From CAYWNA01 sp964459305 (GTDB lineage: Bacteria > Planctomycetota > Planctomycetia > Pirellulales > Pirellulaceae), in NCBI GenBank assembly GCA_964459305.1, contig CAYWNA010000070.1:1-53450 (forward strand): a stretch of DNA of 53,450 bases. Direction: 5' to 3'. The notes under the pieces were generated by a model. It was not told where the DNA came from and searched no databases. It saw nothing but the letters and a program-made list of their open reading frames with translations. The position numbers and the translations under genes were made by a program. Positions 26,709-35,340 of the stretch are shown here, piece by piece (the first letter of the stretch is position 1; each line of letters opens with the position of its first letter).

Positions 26709-28016
26709 CTATTCGCCCCTCGGCGCGCCCACAGCGTACAACCGTCCGTATGCGTGCAGATAAAGAACACCGTCGCTGATGGCGGGCGTGGCGTAGAAGG
26801 TTCCCGGCAACTGGTTTTGCGCGAGAATCTCTCCCTCCGTGCCCGCCCGGATCACCGTGCACAGGCCGTCTCGTGCTAGGAAGTACACTTTGTTGTCACC
26901 AGCCACAACCGATGTTCGATACGTCCCTTTGGCGAGCCGCTTTCTCCAGTGGCTTTTTCCGCTCGTGAGATCCAGACATGAAGCGATTCCGTCGTCGCGG
27001 ATCATGTACACGTTTCCCTGGTAACAGACCGGCGTAGAGCAGTCTGGATTGTAGGGGCGGTAATCCCATAGCCGGTGGCTTTTGGTAATGTCGCCCGATC
27101 CCCCAGTGCGCAAAGCGATGGCGCGGTCCGTGTTACTGCCCGGCGGGTTTGGCGAGCAAACGACGATCACATCGTCAGAAATGGCTGGTGACGCGACGTT
27201 CCGGGCGTAGGGGCTGTCGATTTCCAGGCCGCCGCTGATCCAAAGCTGTTTGCCTGTCAGCAGATCATAGGCATTCACGTGATCACAGCCGGCCACAAGC
27301 AGCTCCGTCCGGTCTTTGGTTTGCAGCACCACCGGAGACGAGTAGGCATCGGGACTGTCTTCCTGCGAGGCGGGGAGTCTGCGATCGGTCTTCCAGACTT
27401 CCTTTCCCGTCTTCTTGTCCAAGGCCACGACGTAGGACGGCCCTTTGGTCATGCACGCCACGTAGACAAGGTCGCCCCACAACCGAGGCGAGGAGGCCAT
27501 GCCGAAACGAATTGTGTACGCTCCGTAGTCTTTGACCAGATCCCGTTGCCATTGCAGCTTCCCCGACGCGTCCAAGCACACGAGGAGGCCGCTGCCAAAA
27601 TATGCCCAAACGTGTTTGTCATCGGCAGCAGGCGACGGCGTGGCGGGATTGTGGCGGTGGGCGTAAAGGCTCTTCGGGCCCTGCGCGGTGAGGACCCCGC
27701 TGCCCACCTTCTGCTGCCATGCGATGCTGCCGTCCTTGCGATCGATGGCCAGCACCCACAGCGATCGATCCTCCATCTGCGACGTCAGATAGACCCGCTT
27801 CGACGTGACTGCGGGCGAGGCGTTCGAACGGCCCGGCAATTCGGTCTTCCAGGCGATGTTCTTGTCCGCCGACCACTGGATGGGCAAATCCTCCTCCGGC
27901 GCGACGCCTCGCCCCGCTGCCCCGCGCCATCCCGGCCAGGTTTCGGCTACACAAACGGCCGCAACAAGAAAGGAAAACATCGTGGCAATGGTCACTACAT
28001 GTTTCCGACGCGTCAC
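26709..28016 (-). CDS. Exported PQQ-like beta-propeller protein
   Basis: The 435-residue protein has a signal peptide ending near VCVAETW and repeated propeller blades with the PQQ-type pattern: VLAIDRKDGSIAWQQKV, VVALDKKTGKEVWKTD, VNAYDLLTGKQLW and SCLDLTSGKSHWRK. These proteins (PQQ_2/outer membrane assembly BamB-like) are abundant in planctomycetes and bind partners instead of PQQ in most cases. The start is a GTG at 28016 because GAAGGAGAAG lies 7-8 bases before it and the frame upstream reads through the palindromic repeat at 28065-28150. The 159 bases between its stop and the barrel gene (convergent) show no clear terminator. Confidence 0.8.
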   Translation of the reverse strand: MTRRKHVVTIATMFSFLVAAVCVAETWPGWRGAAGRGVAPEEDLPIQWSADKNIAWKTELPGRSNASPAVTSKRVYLTSQMEDRSLWVLAIDRKDGSIAWQQKVGSGVLTAQGPKSLYAHRHNPATPSPAADDKHVWAYFGSGLLVCLDASGKLQWQRDLVKDYGAYTIRFGMASSPRLWGDLVYVACMTKGPSYVVALDKKTGKEVWKTDRRLPASQEDSPDAYSSPVVLQTKDRTELLVAGCDHVNAYDLLTGKQLWISGGLEIDSPYARNVASPAISDDVIVVCSPNPPGSNTDRAIALRTGGSGDITKSHRLWDYRPYNPDCSTPVCYQGNVYMIRDDGIASCLDLTSGKSHWRKRLAKGTYRTSVVAGDNKVYFLARDGLCTVIRAGTEGEILAQNQLPGTFYATPAISDGVLYLHAYGRLYAVGAPRGE

Positions 28017-28064
28017 GGTTCTTCTCCTTCTGACTGATTCTATATCGCTCCCGGTCGAAAATGA

Positions 28065-28150
28065 CTCGTTTAACCGCGACCCGCCAGGGGAGCGCGTCCG
28101 AGCGACAGTGGTTACCGACGCGCTCCCCTGGCGGGTCGCGGTTGAACGAG
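28065..28150. repeat. Long palindromic intergenic repeat, copy 2
   Basis: Arms of 34 bases (28065-28098 and 28117-28150) are complementary except for one base and enclose an 18-base loop. The arm sequence is the same as in the copy at 20545-20629, extended by CGTC on the loop side. It lies just upstream of the PQQ-propeller gene. Confidence 0.85.
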
Positions 28151-28327
28151 AGAATATGCCATTCGTTACCGGTCGCGGTATAACGTGCCCAACTTGATGC
28201 GATCCACGCGGCTTATCGCCCAGATCGAATAGTGTGATGCTAACGCGTACCGTTACCGAGTACAATCATCTGCACATAACGGAGCCCCGTTGTCGGCGAA
28301 ATCGCATGACGCGTGCCGCCGTCATCG

Positions 28328-28356
28328 TTGCTGGGCCTTTGAGCATTGCGTAGAAT
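28328..28356 (+). promoter_or_regulatory. Candidate promoter of the small membrane-protein gene
   Basis: TTGCTG (28328-28333) and TAGAAT (28351-28356) are 17 bases apart and precede the ATG at 28401 by 45 bases. The match is fair and no other signal supports it. The rest of 28151-28400 contains nothing I can name. Confidence 0.3.
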
Positions 28357-28400
28357 ACGCGTCGGGCTCTGTCGAAGTGTTGGGTGGGGAGGACTCAGAT

Positions 28401-28589
28401 ATGGGACGCATTCTATTCAGCTTACTCGGAACGGTGATGTGAGCGGCTGTGCTATACGCAGTTTGCGTATACTGGCCCTTTCACGGACATCACATAATTG
28501 GCGGCTGCCTCGCCGCGGTGGTCTTGCTTTTCGGCGCCGGCGAACTGGTCAGACTTCTGAGCAAAAAGGGGAAGGCCGAAGAATCGTAG
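28401..28589 (+). pseudogene. Small membrane protein interrupted by an in-frame TGA
   Basis: The ATG at 28401 follows GGGGAGGACTCAGAT and opens MGRILFSLLGTVM, then TGA at 28440-28442. The same frame continues as AAVLYAVCVYWPFHGHH and IIGGCLAAVVLLFGAGELV, ending RLLSKKGKAEES with TAG at 28587. Across the TGA this gives a 62-codon protein with two hydrophobic helices and a positively charged tail, as in small inner-membrane proteins. A TGG-to-TGA mutation is the simplest explanation. A GTG at 28449 could also start the second half alone. It converges with the epimerase gene, 17 bases between stops. Confidence 0.4.
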
Positions 28590-28606
28590 CGGAACCTCCG
28601 GCCATA

Positions 28607-29824
28607 TCACCGTGGATCGATCTCGTCGCTGGATGGCCTTCCCAGTATTCGCCAGCACACGAGTTGCATGCGGGGCAGGTGGAATGGGCCTTTCCAGAGG
28701 TTGCCTTTCAGCGGAACCGACACGCGGCCGTCGCGGTGAAGGTAGCCGAACCATTCACCGTGTTCGGGGTCGGGGAAGTACCGATAGGACCAATCGTGGA
28801 CCTGCTGGTGCATTTGTTCGTACTTCGGGTCGCCGGTCAGTTGATAGGCCAGCAGCGTGGCGATGATCGTCTCGTTGTGCGGCCACCAGAACTTCATGTC
28901 GTGCCAGTATTCTTGTACCGGTAGTCCCCGGACGTCGACAAAATAGAGAATCCCGCCATACTCGCGGTCCCAACCTCGCTCCCACATCCAGTCCAGCATC
29001 GTACAGCCTAGCCTGATCAACTCGTCATCACCGCGGTGCTTGCCTTCCCACATAGTGAACCACGCTCCTTCGATGGCGTGGCCGGGATTCAGCGTGCGCC
29101 CGTCGAAGTGGTCGATCAGTTCGCCGGCCGGGCCAACCGTTTCCATGACGCACTGGATATCCTCCTTCATGTGATCGCGGCGGATGGTCTCGATGCTGCG
29201 GTCGATCCACCCGTCGGCCTCCTCCAACCCGATCGAATCGCGCAGTTCTTGGGCGGTGACGATCGTAATCATGGGAAAGCCAATGCCCTTCATCGGTCGG
29301 ACATCGGTGAACTTCGGCTGCACGTCGATCGGGTCGAGATTGTGGTCGATGAATTGGCGAAAACACCGACGAGCCTTCTCGGCATACTCATCGCTGCCCA
29401 CCGCCTGTGCATATTCACCGTAGGCGATGGCCGCGAATGACTCACTGAATGCGTAACGCCGTTTGCGGATCGGTCGGCCGTCTTGCGTTACGTGGAACCA
29501 CATCCGACCATCGTCGGGATCGAATCCGAAACGGTCGATAAATTCGATGCCGTGCCGGCACAGATCGAGCCACTGGTCACGGCGGTCGTCGTCATCCAGT
29601 CCCAATGCGCCCGCATTGTTGTAGAGTTCGCCTAAGAGCCAGGTGAATCGACCCTGCTGCCAAATGCCTTTGTCGGTATCCAGCAGCGACCCATCTCGAT
29701 CGCACGCTATCGTAAAACCGCCATGCTGACGGTCGACGGCGTGCTCGATCCAAAACGGAAGCACGTCCTCCAGGAGGCCGTCTCGATAGACCCGTATGAG
29801 TTCGTCGGTGCGTTGCGTGTCCAT
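28607..29824 (-). CDS. N-acylglucosamine 2-epimerase (AGE family)
   Basis: The 405-residue protein has the (alpha/alpha)6-barrel motifs of the AGE/renin-binding family: WQQGRFTWLLGELYN, YAFSESFAAIAYGEYA, GHAIEGAWF and WWPHNETIIA, which carry the catalytic and pocket histidines. The enzyme interconverts ManNAc and GlcNAc, the step after sialic acid cleavage. Related members epimerise mannose or cellobiose, so context supports but does not prove the ManNAc substrate. I start it at the ATG at 29824, 22 bases after the symporter stop. An upstream in-frame TTG overlaps that stop. It is the last gene of the eight-gene run. Confidence 0.85.
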   Translation of the reverse strand: MDTQRTDELIRVYRDGLLEDVLPFWIEHAVDRQHGGFTIACDRDGSLLDTDKGIWQQGRFTWLLGELYNNAGALGLDDDDRRDQWLDLCRHGIEFIDRFGFDPDDGRMWFHVTQDGRPIRKRRYAFSESFAAIAYGEYAQAVGSDEYAEKARRCFRQFIDHNLDPIDVQPKFTDVRPMKGIGFPMITIVTAQELRDSIGLEEADGWIDRSIETIRRDHMKEDIQCVMETVGPAGELIDHFDGRTLNPGHAIEGAWFTMWEGKHRGDDELIRLGCTMLDWMWERGWDREYGGILYFVDVRGLPVQEYWHDMKFWWPHNETIIATLLAYQLTGDPKYEQMHQQVHDWSYRYFPDPEHGEWFGYLHRDGRVSVPLKGNLWKGPFHLPRMQLVCWRILGRPSSDEIDPR

Positions 29825-29846
29825 ATTGCTATTTCCCGCTATTCGT

Positions 29847-32438
29847 TCACTGTTTTGCGTCAATCTGCGCCGGATTGCGACGCGTGTAGATGGTCAGTCC
29901 GGCAAGGTCGCTCGATGGCGGTGGCAGCAGCAGACTGGCCAGATAGCCGGTGACAAAGCATGTGACGATGCCGCTGGTCGTATAGATATACCCGTTGACT
30001 TGGGTGAATTTCCACAAACAGAACATCACCCCCGCTCCGATCAGTGCACCTGCCAATGCGCCGCCGGCGTTGGCGCGACGCGTCATGACTCCCAGAACAA
30101 ACAAGCCGCCCAGCACGCCCATGAATAGGCCGATCACTTTAAGGAAGGCGTCGAACAGAGACTTGATTTCCGGATCCACGAAGATTAGGCCCAGCAGTGT
30201 CCCCAAGACGCCCATGACAAACGTGATCAAGCGTGCCGCGTTCAGATAACCTCGCTCCGACCGGCAGGCGCCGAAGGGGCGCATGAAGTCCGTGACGATA
30301 GCGGTCGCGGTGGAATTCATGCTCGTGGACACCGTGGATTGCGCAGCGGCAAAGATGCCGGCCACAATCAAGCCGGCCAGCCCGATGGGCATTTCCGTCG
30401 CAATGAACAACGGAAAAATCTGATCTGTGGTGATGGTCGGATCCAGTTTGTCGGGATGCGAGTGGTAGAAGGCGAAAAGCGCCGAACCAATGCCGAAAAA
30501 TATCAAGCTGGCGGGAATGGCCAAAATGGCGTTTGTCCAGATGGCGCGAGCGGCGAGTTTTTGGTCCGGCGTGGTCATGTAACGCTGCACCACTGCCTGG
30601 TCGGCGGTGTAGGAAGAGATGTTTTGCCCAATGCCGCCGACGATGATGACCCAAAGGGCGATTTGAGCGCTGGTCACGTCCCAGTGAAGATTGGCGATTC
30701 GGAACTTGTCGGCGTCCATCGAAACGGTCAAGAACCCGCCTACACCGCCGTCCACGCCGGACAGCAGGAGAAAGAGTGCCAAAATCCCGCCGCCCAGCAG
30801 GACGATCGTCTGGATCGTGTCAGTCCAGATCACCGCTTCCACGCCGCCCATCGTGCAATAGATGATGCTCAGAATGCCCATCAACAGTACCGATTGCGCG
30901 GGTGTCAGCGGTGTTGCGACCGCCAGGGCCAACCCGGTCAACGACATTACCACCGCCATCCGGAATACGTGAAACAAAGTGAAACTGGCGCTGCCAAACA
31001 ACCGTACCGGACGGCTGAATCGTTTTTCCAAGTACTCATAAGCGCTAGTCACGTCCAACTGGCGGTAGAAGGGCAAAGCGACATAGACGGCGATGAAGGC
31101 GACCACGGGAATCATGAGATTTCCCACGGTGTAGACACAGTCCTGGGCGAACGCCTTCGAGGGGATACCCGTGAATGTCAGGGAGCTGAGCATAGTGGCA
31201 AAGATACTGCACCCGGCCGCCCACCAGACCACTTGCTTGCCGCCGCGGAAAAAGTCATCGGTGCTCTTATTCTTGTTCGTGAAGTACACACCAACGCCGA
31301 CCATCGCCAGCAAGTAGCCGAAGAGCATCGTGTAATCGACCACGCCAAATCGACCGGCTCTCTGAGCAGGCGTGATACACCAAACCGCCGACGAACGGAC
31401 GCGCGGTCGCACTTCGCCGCTGGGGAGCACAATCCGGTCATTCCACTTGACCGCGATGGTCGTAACGTGATTCGCCGGGATGGGCCCGCCTGAGGTCCAG
31501 GTGTCGGTGATTGTGTGATAGGTCAGTGCTTCTTTGGGAAAACCAGGGTGGTCGTCTTTCAGTTCGTCTGCTTTGTGAAAGAGAGAGCCTTCCGCGCCGC
31601 CCAGGATCAAGACATGGCTCTGCCCAATGCCGATTCCTTCGCCAGCCATGAAGCATCGCGGGGCGTCACTTCGAGCTCGCCAAGTGCGGGTCGCCGGTGT
31701 GAATTCCCATACGTCCCTCAGAAACTGCACATCATCGCCTTCCTGAAGGCGACCACTCATCACATAAACGCAGTCGTTGTAGCCGTTGTGCTGGCGCACA
31801 GTGACGTTGAACGCGCGCGACGACCACGGCACGTCCCCCGATTCTTTCCAGCCGAAATCCACCGTGCCTTTCTTCGCCAGGTCGAGCGTCCAGAAATTGG
31901 CCATCGCCGAATCCAAGCCGGTGTCGCTCTGACCGCCGGCCAGATAGATGACCGTGCCGATCACCACGGCCTGCCCATAAGCGCACGGCTTCGGAAGTGG
32001 AAGATAGTCGGTGCAAGTGATTTGATGGGCCTTCGGGTCCCAGCTCATCAGGAACACGTCCGAGTAGACTCGCTCTTTGTCGCTACCGCCCATACACACG
32101 ACTCCGTCTGGCGTGGAAACCGCCGCACCGTACGCGATCGGCCGGGGCAGCCTGCCGCCGGACTTCCACGTGTAGCCACTCGCCGAATGCACCAACACGT
32201 AGATCTCATCGTGCCAGACCTTGTCGCTTTCCCAGACGGGCTGGGGGAAGTTGGCTCCGCCGGCAATGATCAGTGCATCGTTATGCACTCCGGCAAATGG
32301 CCCAGCCACACCCAATTCATTCGGGAGATCGGGAAGCGGATCCCACTGGAGAAATTTTCCGCCGCTCGGCTCGGACTCGGCTCCCAACACCGCGGTCGCC
32401 ACAACTAGAAAAAACAAGCTAATGGTTGCATATCGCAT
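29847..32438 (-). CDS. Kelch mutarotase / sodium:solute symporter fusion (sialic acid uptake)
   Basis: The 863-residue protein has a signal peptide, then a Kelch propeller (about 25-370) with blades such as VICMGGSDKE-type GG turns (GGANFPQPVWES, AGGQSDTGLDSA, LGGAEGSLFHKA), resembling the cyclically permuted NanM-like mutarotases. A 13-14 helix sodium:solute symporter domain (about 375-850) follows, beginning DYTMLFGYLLAMVGVGVYF and including DDFFRGGKQVVWWAAGCSIF and the conserved TADQAVVQRYM. The likely role is to convert released alpha-sialic acid to the beta form outside the membrane and to import it with sodium. The ATG at 32438 follows AAGGAATC. It lies between nanA and the epimerase in one run, which supports a sialic acid substrate. 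Confidence 0.85.
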   Translation of the reverse strand: MRYATISLFFLVVATAVLGAESEPSGGKFLQWDPLPDLPNELGVAGPFAGVHNDALIIAGGANFPQPVWESDKVWHDEIYVLVHSASGYTWKSGGRLPRPIAYGAAVSTPDGVVCMGGSDKERVYSDVFLMSWDPKAHQITCTDYLPLPKPCAYGQAVVIGTVIYLAGGQSDTGLDSAMANFWTLDLAKKGTVDFGWKESGDVPWSSRAFNVTVRQHNGYNDCVYVMSGRLQEGDDVQFLRDVWEFTPATRTWRARSDAPRCFMAGEGIGIGQSHVLILGGAEGSLFHKADELKDDHPGFPKEALTYHTITDTWTSGGPIPANHVTTIAVKWNDRIVLPSGEVRPRVRSSAVWCITPAQRAGRFGVVDYTMLFGYLLAMVGVGVYFTNKNKSTDDFFRGGKQVVWWAAGCSIFATMLSSLTFTGIPSKAFAQDCVYTVGNLMIPVVAFIAVYVALPFYRQLDVTSAYEYLEKRFSRPVRLFGSASFTLFHVFRMAVVMSLTGLALAVATPLTPAQSVLLMGILSIIYCTMGGVEAVIWTDTIQTIVLLGGGILALFLLLSGVDGGVGGFLTVSMDADKFRIANLHWDVTSAQIALWVIIVGGIGQNISSYTADQAVVQRYMTTPDQKLAARAIWTNAILAIPASLIFFGIGSALFAFYHSHPDKLDPTITTDQIFPLFIATEMPIGLAGLIVAGIFAAAQSTVSTSMNSTATAIVTDFMRPFGACRSERGYLNAARLITFVMGVLGTLLGLIFVDPEIKSLFDAFLKVIGLFMGVLGGLFVLGVMTRRANAGGALAGALIGAGVMFCLWKFTQVNGYIYTTSGIVTCFVTGYLASLLLPPPSSDLAGLTIYTRRNPAQIDAKQ

Positions 32439-32450
32439 TCTTGATTCCTT

Positions 32451-32500
32451 GTAGGACGGCTCTCCAGAGCCGTCTGGACGGGTCGGGAGACCCATCCTAC
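32451..32500. repeat. Cloverleaf-like 50-base intergenic repeat
   Basis: The element folds as an outer stem GTAGGA (32451-32456)/TCCTAC (32495-32500) with two inner hairpins, GACGGCTCT/AGAGCCGTC (32455-32474) and GGGTC/GACCC (32480-32493). It lies between nanA and the transporter gene, so it would be present in the operon mRNA. Its shape is that of a dispersed small repeat, but only one copy is in this window. Confidence 0.6.
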
Positions 32501-32546
32501 ATCAATTCGGGCCGCGTCACGGGAAGTCTCCCCTTTCCTGGTTGCT

Positions 32547-33467
32547 TCAATTGGCTCCGGACCGGGCCCAATCAAAAAAGCCGATCTGTTCGAGGTTCTG
32601 GCGAAGTTCGGCGACCTGCACGTCCGAAAGACGCGGTTGGGGCAATCGGCATCGCCCGCAGTCCGTACCGAGCATTTTCAATACTTCTTTCATGGCCGGA
32701 TGAAACGGGAATGCGTAAATCGTACGGATCATGGTGACCGACTGCAATTGCAGGCGTCTCGCTTCGTCGAGATCACCGGCCGCGAATGCCTCGATGATTC
32801 GCTGATAGAGCGGAGCGGCGATATTGTAGGTGCTTCCGATAGCTCCTTCGGCGCCGACGGCCAAAGCTGACAACAGCATCTCGTCGCAGCCCCAAAGGAT
32901 GTCGAAGCGTCCGTTCTCAAGAGCGCGACATGATTGATATTCGTGTACCGTCGGGCAAGTGTACTTCAAGCCCGCCAGATTCGAGATGCGATCGCCGGCT
33001 TGGTTCAGGAATTGTGCCATATCAACTGCGGCGCCGGTCAGTACAGGTATGTGGTAGTAGTAAAACGGTAGATCTGGGGCGGCAGCGGCCATCTCCGCCG
33101 TGCATTCAACCAGCAATTCCACCGTGCCGATCTTGAAATACGATGGCGCTGTGGCCGACACTACGTCGGCTCCGATCTTCTGAGCATGGGCGGCCAGTTC
33201 GGCGGCCTCGGTCACGCTGTTGTGACCGACTTGAATGATGACCGGAACGCGTCGCGCGGCAGCGTCGACGAACGCCTCTGCCACCGAGCGTCGTTCGACG
33301 CCGGTCAATGACATTCCTTCGCCCGTACTGCCGCAGACGTACATTCCGCCCACACCTTCGTCGATCAACCGATCAACCATCGCTGGTACTTCGTCCAGCT
33401 TCAATCGCCCGTCGGCATCCATGGGCGTGTACGTTGCGGCGACTAAGCCTTTCAAACGGTATTCCAT
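32547..33467 (-). CDS. nanA: N-acetylneuraminate lyase
   Basis: The 306-residue protein is of the DHDPS/NAL class I aldolase family. It has GSTGE at residues 46-50, the YYYHIP tyrosine motif at 136-141 and the Schiff-base lysine in GLKYT (Lys168), then GCDEMLLSALAVGAEGAIGS. The length matches bacterial NanA (about 297). It splits N-acetylneuraminate into ManNAc and pyruvate in the cytoplasm. The ATG at 33467 gives the correct family length, and a longer in-frame option is rejected. It lies 88 bases after a sulfatase and 108 before the Kelch-symporter gene. DHDPS itself is less likely given the sialidase, transporter and epimerase neighbours. Confidence 0.85.
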   Translation of the reverse strand: MEYRLKGLVAATYTPMDADGRLKLDEVPAMVDRLIDEGVGGMYVCGSTGEGMSLTGVERRSVAEAFVDAAARRVPVIIQVGHNSVTEAAELAAHAQKIGADVVSATAPSYFKIGTVELLVECTAEMAAAAPDLPFYYYHIPVLTGAAVDMAQFLNQAGDRISNLAGLKYTCPTVHEYQSCRALENGRFDILWGCDEMLLSALAVGAEGAIGSTYNIAAPLYQRIIEAFAAGDLDEARRLQLQSVTMIRTIYAFPFHPAMKEVLKMLGTDCGRCRLPQPRLSDVQVAELRQNLEQIGFFDWARSGAN

Positions 33468-33555
33468 TGTCGTGGCCTTTCTACTGGGGATCGTTCCTTC
33501 TGCCTGCATCTAGTATTCATACTTTGCATTCCTGGCTTTGCTTCTCGGCCAATGG

Positions 33556-35340
33556 TCATTCATCATATTCGAAGATCGGAAGACCGCGTTGTTTCAATGT
33601 CTTGTTGATCGCTTGAAGAAAAGCCTTCATTTCCATGGCGTTTCGAGTCAGTGGGTTTTCTGCGTCGGGAATTTCTTTCACCTGCAATGCTTCCACCGGA
33701 AGGACTCCGCAGTCTTTCGCCCAGTCGCGATAAATCGAACTCAACTCGGCCACGATGCGCGGATGCTGGCTGGCCACGTTACGTGTCTCGGTCCGATCGC
33801 TGGCCAGATCGTAGAGTTCCCACTCTTTACCGTGGACCGCCGACAGCTTCCAGTCCCCCTTGCGAATTGCCCGGTTGCCGTGGTGTTCCCAGCACAGGAA
33901 TGAATGGACTGGCTGATCGCGATCGAAAACCGGCAGCAGGCTTTTGCCGTCCAGCGTCTGGATGGAATGTCCTTGATACTTGTCGGGATACTCGGCGTCT
34001 GCGGCATCCAGGCACGTGGCCATGATGTCAGTCACGTGAGCGGGTTGGCGGCGAATTTGCCCTCGCGATTTGATGCGGGCGGGCCAATGTGCAATGAACG
34101 GCGTGGAGATTCCCCCTTCGTGAGCATATTTCTTGTAATAGCGGAACGGGGCGTTGCTCAGGTTGGCCCATTTGGTGCCGTAGCCGCCATAGGTCTGGTC
34201 AGGCCCCAACTTCAGCCCCGGATAATCCCCCGCGATGATCGGGCGGCCGTCGTGGGTGTAAAGGGGCACGTAGCGCATGTAGGCCCATGGTTTTCCGGTG
34301 GATCCAATGCGTCCGTCCGGGTGTTCCAGGCTGTCTCCACCGTTGTCGGACAGGAAGAAAATGAGTGTGTTTTCCAGAATGCCTTTCTGTTTCAAGGCTT
34401 GTACGATGTCTCCCACGCCCTGGTCGACATGATCCACCATTGCCGCGTACGCTTCCATCCGGCTTTGCTCCCACTGCTTGTGCGGAGCGTCTTCCCAAGA
34501 CGGAATCCCCTTTCCTCGCTCGGACAGAACCAGGTCCTCGGACAGGATGCCCGCCTGGACGAGGCGATCCAAACGACGGCGTCGCAGGACATCCCATCCC
34601 TCCGCGAATCGACCACGGTATTTTTCAATCACATTCGACCGGGCATGCAGCGGCCAGTGCGGAGCGGTATGCGCCACATAAAGGAAGAATGGATCAGCAG
34701 CAGCATGCGACTCGACATACTCAACGGCCTTTCGAGAAATCTCTTCCGTGTAAAAGAAATCACCTTGCGGCTCTACGGGCTTGTTGCCTTCGGTCAGGGT
34801 CATAGGATTCCATTGACTGCCGGCTGCAATCAAGGTGCCGAAAAACCGGTCGAAGCCTCTTTGCAAGGGCCAGCTGTGTTTCGGGCCGTTGGGGTCGAAA
34901 TCCTTGCAGACATGCCACTTGCCCGCCATGTAAGTGCGGTAACAACCAAGCTTCAATGCTTCGGCCAGGGTCATGCAGTTCCGGTTCAACTCCGCACGAT
35001 AGCCCGGTTTGCCATAATCTCGCGCGGTCATGAAGCCCAAACCGGTTTTGTGCGGGTAGAGGCCGGTGAGGAGACTGGCCCGGGTGGGACAACACCGCCC
35101 GCAGTTGTAGAACTGGCTGAAACGCAAGCCGTTATCCGCTAGCTTGTCGATATTGGGAGTATCGATCTCTCCGCCGTAGCAGCCGATATCGGAATAGCCC
35201 ATGTCGTCGACCATGATCAACAGAATGTTGGGGCGCCGGGACGCCGGCCCCTTTGCAGAAACTGACGGTAGCAGTGGAAGAAAAGTACATGCCAGCATTA
35301 CTGCGACGCTTTGCGTGTATCGAACGCGAAACTCTGCCAT
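33556..35340 (-). CDS. Secreted type I sulfatase
   Basis: This 594-residue protein has a signal peptide ending near VSAKGP, then the metal-binding IMVDDMGYSDIGCYGG. The formylglycine motif is CCPTR with the modified Cys83, followed by ASLLTGLYPHKTG, and later FFLSDNGGD and KWHV. These mark an arylsulfatase-type sulfatase that hydrolyses sulfate esters after Cys-to-formylglycine conversion. The ATG abuts the TAA of the giant fusion gene with no gap, so the two must be translationally coupled. Within the run it likely removes sulfate from glycans. The exact sugar and linkage cannot be assigned by eye. Confidence 0.88.
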   Translation of the reverse strand: MAEFRVRYTQSVAVMLACTFLPLLPSVSAKGPASRRPNILLIMVDDMGYSDIGCYGGEIDTPNIDKLADNGLRFSQFYNCGRCCPTRASLLTGLYPHKTGLGFMTARDYGKPGYRAELNRNCMTLAEALKLGCYRTYMAGKWHVCKDFDPNGPKHSWPLQRGFDRFFGTLIAAGSQWNPMTLTEGNKPVEPQGDFFYTEEISRKAVEYVESHAAADPFFLYVAHTAPHWPLHARSNVIEKYRGRFAEGWDVLRRRRLDRLVQAGILSEDLVLSERGKGIPSWEDAPHKQWEQSRMEAYAAMVDHVDQGVGDIVQALKQKGILENTLIFFLSDNGGDSLEHPDGRIGSTGKPWAYMRYVPLYTHDGRPIIAGDYPGLKLGPDQTYGGYGTKWANLSNAPFRYYKKYAHEGGISTPFIAHWPARIKSRGQIRRQPAHVTDIMATCLDAADAEYPDKYQGHSIQTLDGKSLLPVFDRDQPVHSFLCWEHHGNRAIRKGDWKLSAVHGKEWELYDLASDRTETRNVASQHPRIVAELSSIYRDWAKDCGVLPVEALQVKEIPDAENPLTRNAMEMKAFLQAINKTLKQRGLPIFEYDE

